The notes under the pieces are model-generated. The model was not told the origin of the DNA, did no database searches, and saw only the letters and a program-made list of their open reading frames with translations. This document shows, one piece after another, positions 60,700 to 64,000 of a DNA stretch of 64,000 nt. Position numbers and translations under genes: made by a program. Location of the stretch: assembly GCA_027627225.1 (NCBI GenBank), contig CM051028.1:23432364-23496363 (forward strand), written 5' to 3'. Within the stretch, counting starts at the first letter, position 1. Every line of letters starts with the position of its first letter. This DNA is from Congeria kusceri (Eukaryota; Mollusca; Bivalvia; Myida; Dreissenidae).

Positions 60700-62345
60700 T
60701 TAGAATAAATTGTTTGCCAAATTTATTACAAAGTTTTCATATGCGATAAATAGTCCTTTTGTGTCTAATATTTGGTGAATAATCCTAAATTGAAACCATT
60801 GTAAATAACTATCTCTTGTTATGTAGAAAATGTTTTTAAAAATATAGTTCCATTCATCATCGGCAATAGCAAACAATGCCCATTTGTTTTTACAAATTGG
60901 TTCTATGTCATTTTCAATAAAACAATCATATATTGATCTAGATTGACTTTCATAACATACAAAATATTTGGCATAGCATGACAGGGTAGAAGTCTGTACC
61001 GAAACATCTGTGGTACTAAACTCTAGGTTCAATGACTTAATAAATTTCCTCACTGAATGTATAAGGCCTTTATAATGAATAAAGTTCATCGTTTTACCAG
61101 TAAGAAGTTGAATTTGTGTTTTGATTAAAAATGAGTTTGAATCGATAATTATGTCTCTCACGAATCTGACACCCCTGTCGTACAAATCCTTAAGAAAAAA
61201 TGGTTCTTGACCAATCTTAAACTTGCAATTATAAAACAAAGGCATGTTCAGAACACTATTAACATCTGAAATTTTTGACACATCAATAAATTGCTCATAA
61301 CACGTGAACACTTCAAACCAAAAATCATTTTTTATTTTACCTTTAACGACAGAAGCATAATGTTTTCCTGTGTTAAAAAAAGTCCCTATATTAAACAGAG
61401 ATCTAATTAAAATCGAACATTTACTGTCATAGCATGAATACAATTTGCTTAACCATGATAGTGTTATTTTCTTAGAGTATGCATATTATATCTACCATAT
61501 TTAAACCACCATTTTCATATTTGTGTACAAGAATTGAACTTCGTATTTTGTAAGGTTTATCATCCCATACAAAGTCAAACATAAGTTTATTTATTCTATC
61601 AAGGATGTCCCTTTTAGGTGTTGGTATTGCAAAGAAACAGTGAGTAAACAGTGGAAGTACTATAGACTTTATAACAGTAATTCTACCAATTGGGGTAAAA
61701 ATAATAGTTTTTTCCACATATTGATAAGATTAATATCATTATTCATTTTTCCAGAACAATTAAGATCTATCATGCTTTGTAAGTTGACATAAAAAATGAT
61801 TCCTAATAACTTAAATCTCGTTACACCCCATGTTAGTTTGTATTTAGTCTTTATTGATCTTGAGCTGTATTTCGGTGCTCCAATCCAAATAACATTAGTT
61901 TTATCAAAATTCACTTTCAGGCCAGAGAATAAAGAGAACTCATGAAGCATGTCAAGAGCACAGTTTAACGAATTTTCAGAACCATCTAACAGAAGTGAAG
62001 TATCGTCAGCAAATTGGGAAATTGTGTATTCAATACCATTGATAGTAATGCCTTTGATATCTGAACAGTGTTTAATCTTTAAGGCTAATAGTTCCGCACA
62101 TAAATTAAATATGTAAGGTGAAATGGGGTCTCCCTGTCCACAGCCGCGGCCTATTGAAAAACTCTCAGATAAAAATGCATTTAATTGGACCATTGTTTGT
62201 GTATTTTGTAGGAAAATTGAAATCCAACGTTTAAAACTAAGTCCAAAATTTAAAAAAGCTTAAAGTTTGTTCAATGCAGTGGAAGGATAGTGTGTCGAAT
62301 GCTTTTTCGAAGTCAATTAGCATAATAATAACATGGATAGTTATG
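60700..62345 (-). mobile_element. Truncated L1-like non-LTR retrotransposon, antisense to PACS
   Basis: Reverse-transcriptase pieces: MLIDFEKAFDTLSF (62340-62270), GCGQGDPISPYIFNLCAELL and ISQFADDTSLLLDG (62193-61669, catalytic FADD), then PIGRITVIKSIVLPLF and ENGGLNMVDI (61717-61472) and a C-terminal part (61443-60700) ending YLQWFQFRIIHQILDTKGLF. Frame breaks separate the pieces. Both ends are truncated: the endonuclease and early RT are absent, and the protein stops before the usual Cys-rich tail. It lies in a PACS intron past exon 12. Confidence 0.85.
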
Positions 62346-63239
62346 ATGTTTGTATATGATGTTCTACATTTTGTCTAACAACAACAAAAACAAAAAGGCA
62401 CATTTTCCCAGGTTTCCCCAGGTGTGCACGATGGTGATTTGACTAGCCTGACAACACTTTCTTTACTAGTTTACTCTGTAAGCCAGCACTGCACAAGAGT
62501 TTCACCAGAATGTAACCACATTGCCCAGCAATTATTTGTTTCACTGTGCCATGTGTGAATATGCACTCCAGCCTCACAAGAGCTTCTTTGTAACCCAGTG
62601 TTGGTTACAGCACATTTATTGCTATCTGCACAGTATGTGTAATATAGTCTGTATTCATACACACAGAAAGAGAACTGAATTTATCTCAATTGATTACTGA
62701 CAGCAACGATGCATGTTTATGCTTACTAGTGAAGCTAATGCCAACCAGTATATATATGGAAATGTATCTTGGCAGCTATAGCCATAAATCTGACGGGACT
62801 TACTTGCCTAGTGAGCTACATCCACTAATATTGACTGTGTTAAAGTAATAGTAAAGTATTGTTGAAATACTGCTATATATCAAGTAATTAATTGATTCAT
62901 ACGTAAACTAATGCAGTTCAGATGTCGGAAATGCTGAATTTGTGTCAAACATACAATGGTTGATGGCTGGGTAGACATAGAATGAAATCAAAAGAGGTTT
63001 CCAATATTTTCTATCTTTTTTAAGGGCAGTACTAATAACAATAGTTTTATTTAGGGTATTATGAAATCATTAGAGTTGTCATGCTCAGCACTCTGTCATT
63101 TGAATAATTTTATTTCATAAAGCTGAAGAAGGCCAAGTTTTAATTACATTAATTGATTGTGCAGATTTCAATATAACACTCATGAAAGATTGGTTAGGCT
63201 TTGTTGATGCATACTATTAAATGTAGACTTGTTCAAAAT
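62346..63239. other. PACS intron, no feature seen
   Basis: No exon with PACS similarity or clear repeat is visible. Confidence 0.45.
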
Positions 63240-63553
63240 CTGGATGCCGCGAGTCACTTGCTGTCGTTCGGTCTGTCTGTCGGTAGACCACTTTCGTTTC
63301 CTCCCTTTATGTCCAATAGTTTTCATCCAATCTTCACCAAACTTCAAGAACATCTTTGTGGGCATAATATCTTGGTCAAGCTTGATAATCAACCAAAACA
63401 CCTGAGGAACTGCAGAGTTGTGGCCCTTGCTTTATCTAAACTTGGACTTTTTAGCAGTTTATGCTCTCATCTGATCATCACCACACTTGATATATTTAAG
63501 ATTGCTTTTAACCTAGTGGGGGCATAACTGTTTAACAAACAGCTCTTGTTCAA
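63240..63553. repeat. Dispersed repeat related to the 53522 block
   Basis: TCGGTCTGTCTGTCGGTAGA near the start; ends GTGGGGGCATAACTG then AACAAACAGCTCTTGTT. The same head-and-tail style as at 53522..54370 but without the internal array. Confidence 0.65.
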
Positions 63554-64000
63554 ATTTATTAAATGAAATATAATGAAACCCTTTTCTACAACTACCCAGA
63601 GCTTTGATATTGGGTAAGTAGAGTTGTGTGGTTGGGTGACCTTTAGGTTTGTTCAAATCATGCCCAAACCATTTTTAATAACAACCTGTTTTGCTTTACA
63701 CATTGTCCAAAATGGAAAATGCATTGGTACCTTGCATCATTTCAACTCTATTTTGTCCTGCTATTTGGTCGGTCTTTTTTTTAGTAGGGCCATGTTTTGA
63801 AAATGGTTATGCCTTTGTTTTAGAAAACCAACAAGGGAGAGCATTCACATATTTGGCGTTGTACACAGTGCAATAAACTACTTGTCAAAATTGTTGAACT
63901 TGGTGCCCTATGTTTGAAATTTTTTAATAAACAAAAATATAATACAGTACACGAGAACTTTATTTGTAGCAAAGACAGCAACACTTTCAAATCAATATTA
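63554..64000. other. PACS intron, no feature seen
   Basis: No recognisable exon or repeat. Confidence 0.4.

Overview
This is a metazoan nuclear genome window: AT-rich, intron-bearing with GT-AG splice sites, and dense in DNA-transposon debris, tandem arrays and dead retroelements. The genes and repeat families (long foldable MITEs, AGGTCA-rich dispersed repeats) fit a bivalve mollusc, probably a dreissenid mussel. That taxon is inferred from remembered repeat styles and was not searched.

Two host genes can be read exon by exon. (1) A peroxiredoxin-5 gene (PRDX5) on the minus strand: five exons at 20026..12009, with the TPGC peroxidatic motif; only its extreme N-terminus is missing. (2) A PACS (phosphofurin acidic cluster sorting protein) gene on the plus strand: twelve exons at 39756..59779, giving 430 codons in a continuous reading phase, and running off the right edge. 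The two genes are divergently transcribed. The short ORFs between them are mostly repeat or chance ORFs.

Layout: 1.2-2.8 kb, a broken FLYWCH/MULE transposase gene. 2.8-6.9 kb, nothing recognisable. 6.9-11.5 kb, several tandem or dispersed repeat arrays. 12-20 kb, PRDX5 with introns full of MITEs, two nested insertions, and a ~1.5 kb minisatellite grown from the gene's own exon-5/splice-donor boundary. 20.1-24.4 kb, an inverted-repeat element, a dead LINE and a short hAT-like element. 24.8-29.6 kb, a complete-ended 4.8 kb pogo/Tigger-class transposon coding for HTH, DDD transposase, a PHD finger and a HIRAN-like domain. 30.4-33.2 kb, a decayed minus-strand Gypsy-type retrotransposon. 35.6-37.4 kb, a TIR element swollen by ~1.1 kb of CTA trinucleotide repeat. 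39.8-64 kb, PACS, with a 24-copy 65-bp array in intron 1 and many transposons in its introns.

Most interesting are the PHD/HIRAN pogo element, the exon-derived minisatellite of PRDX5, TTAA-flanked MITEs with internal tRNA-like modules, a set of eight elements with 5-6 bp target duplications, and two nested insertions whose uninterrupted relatives lie in the same window.
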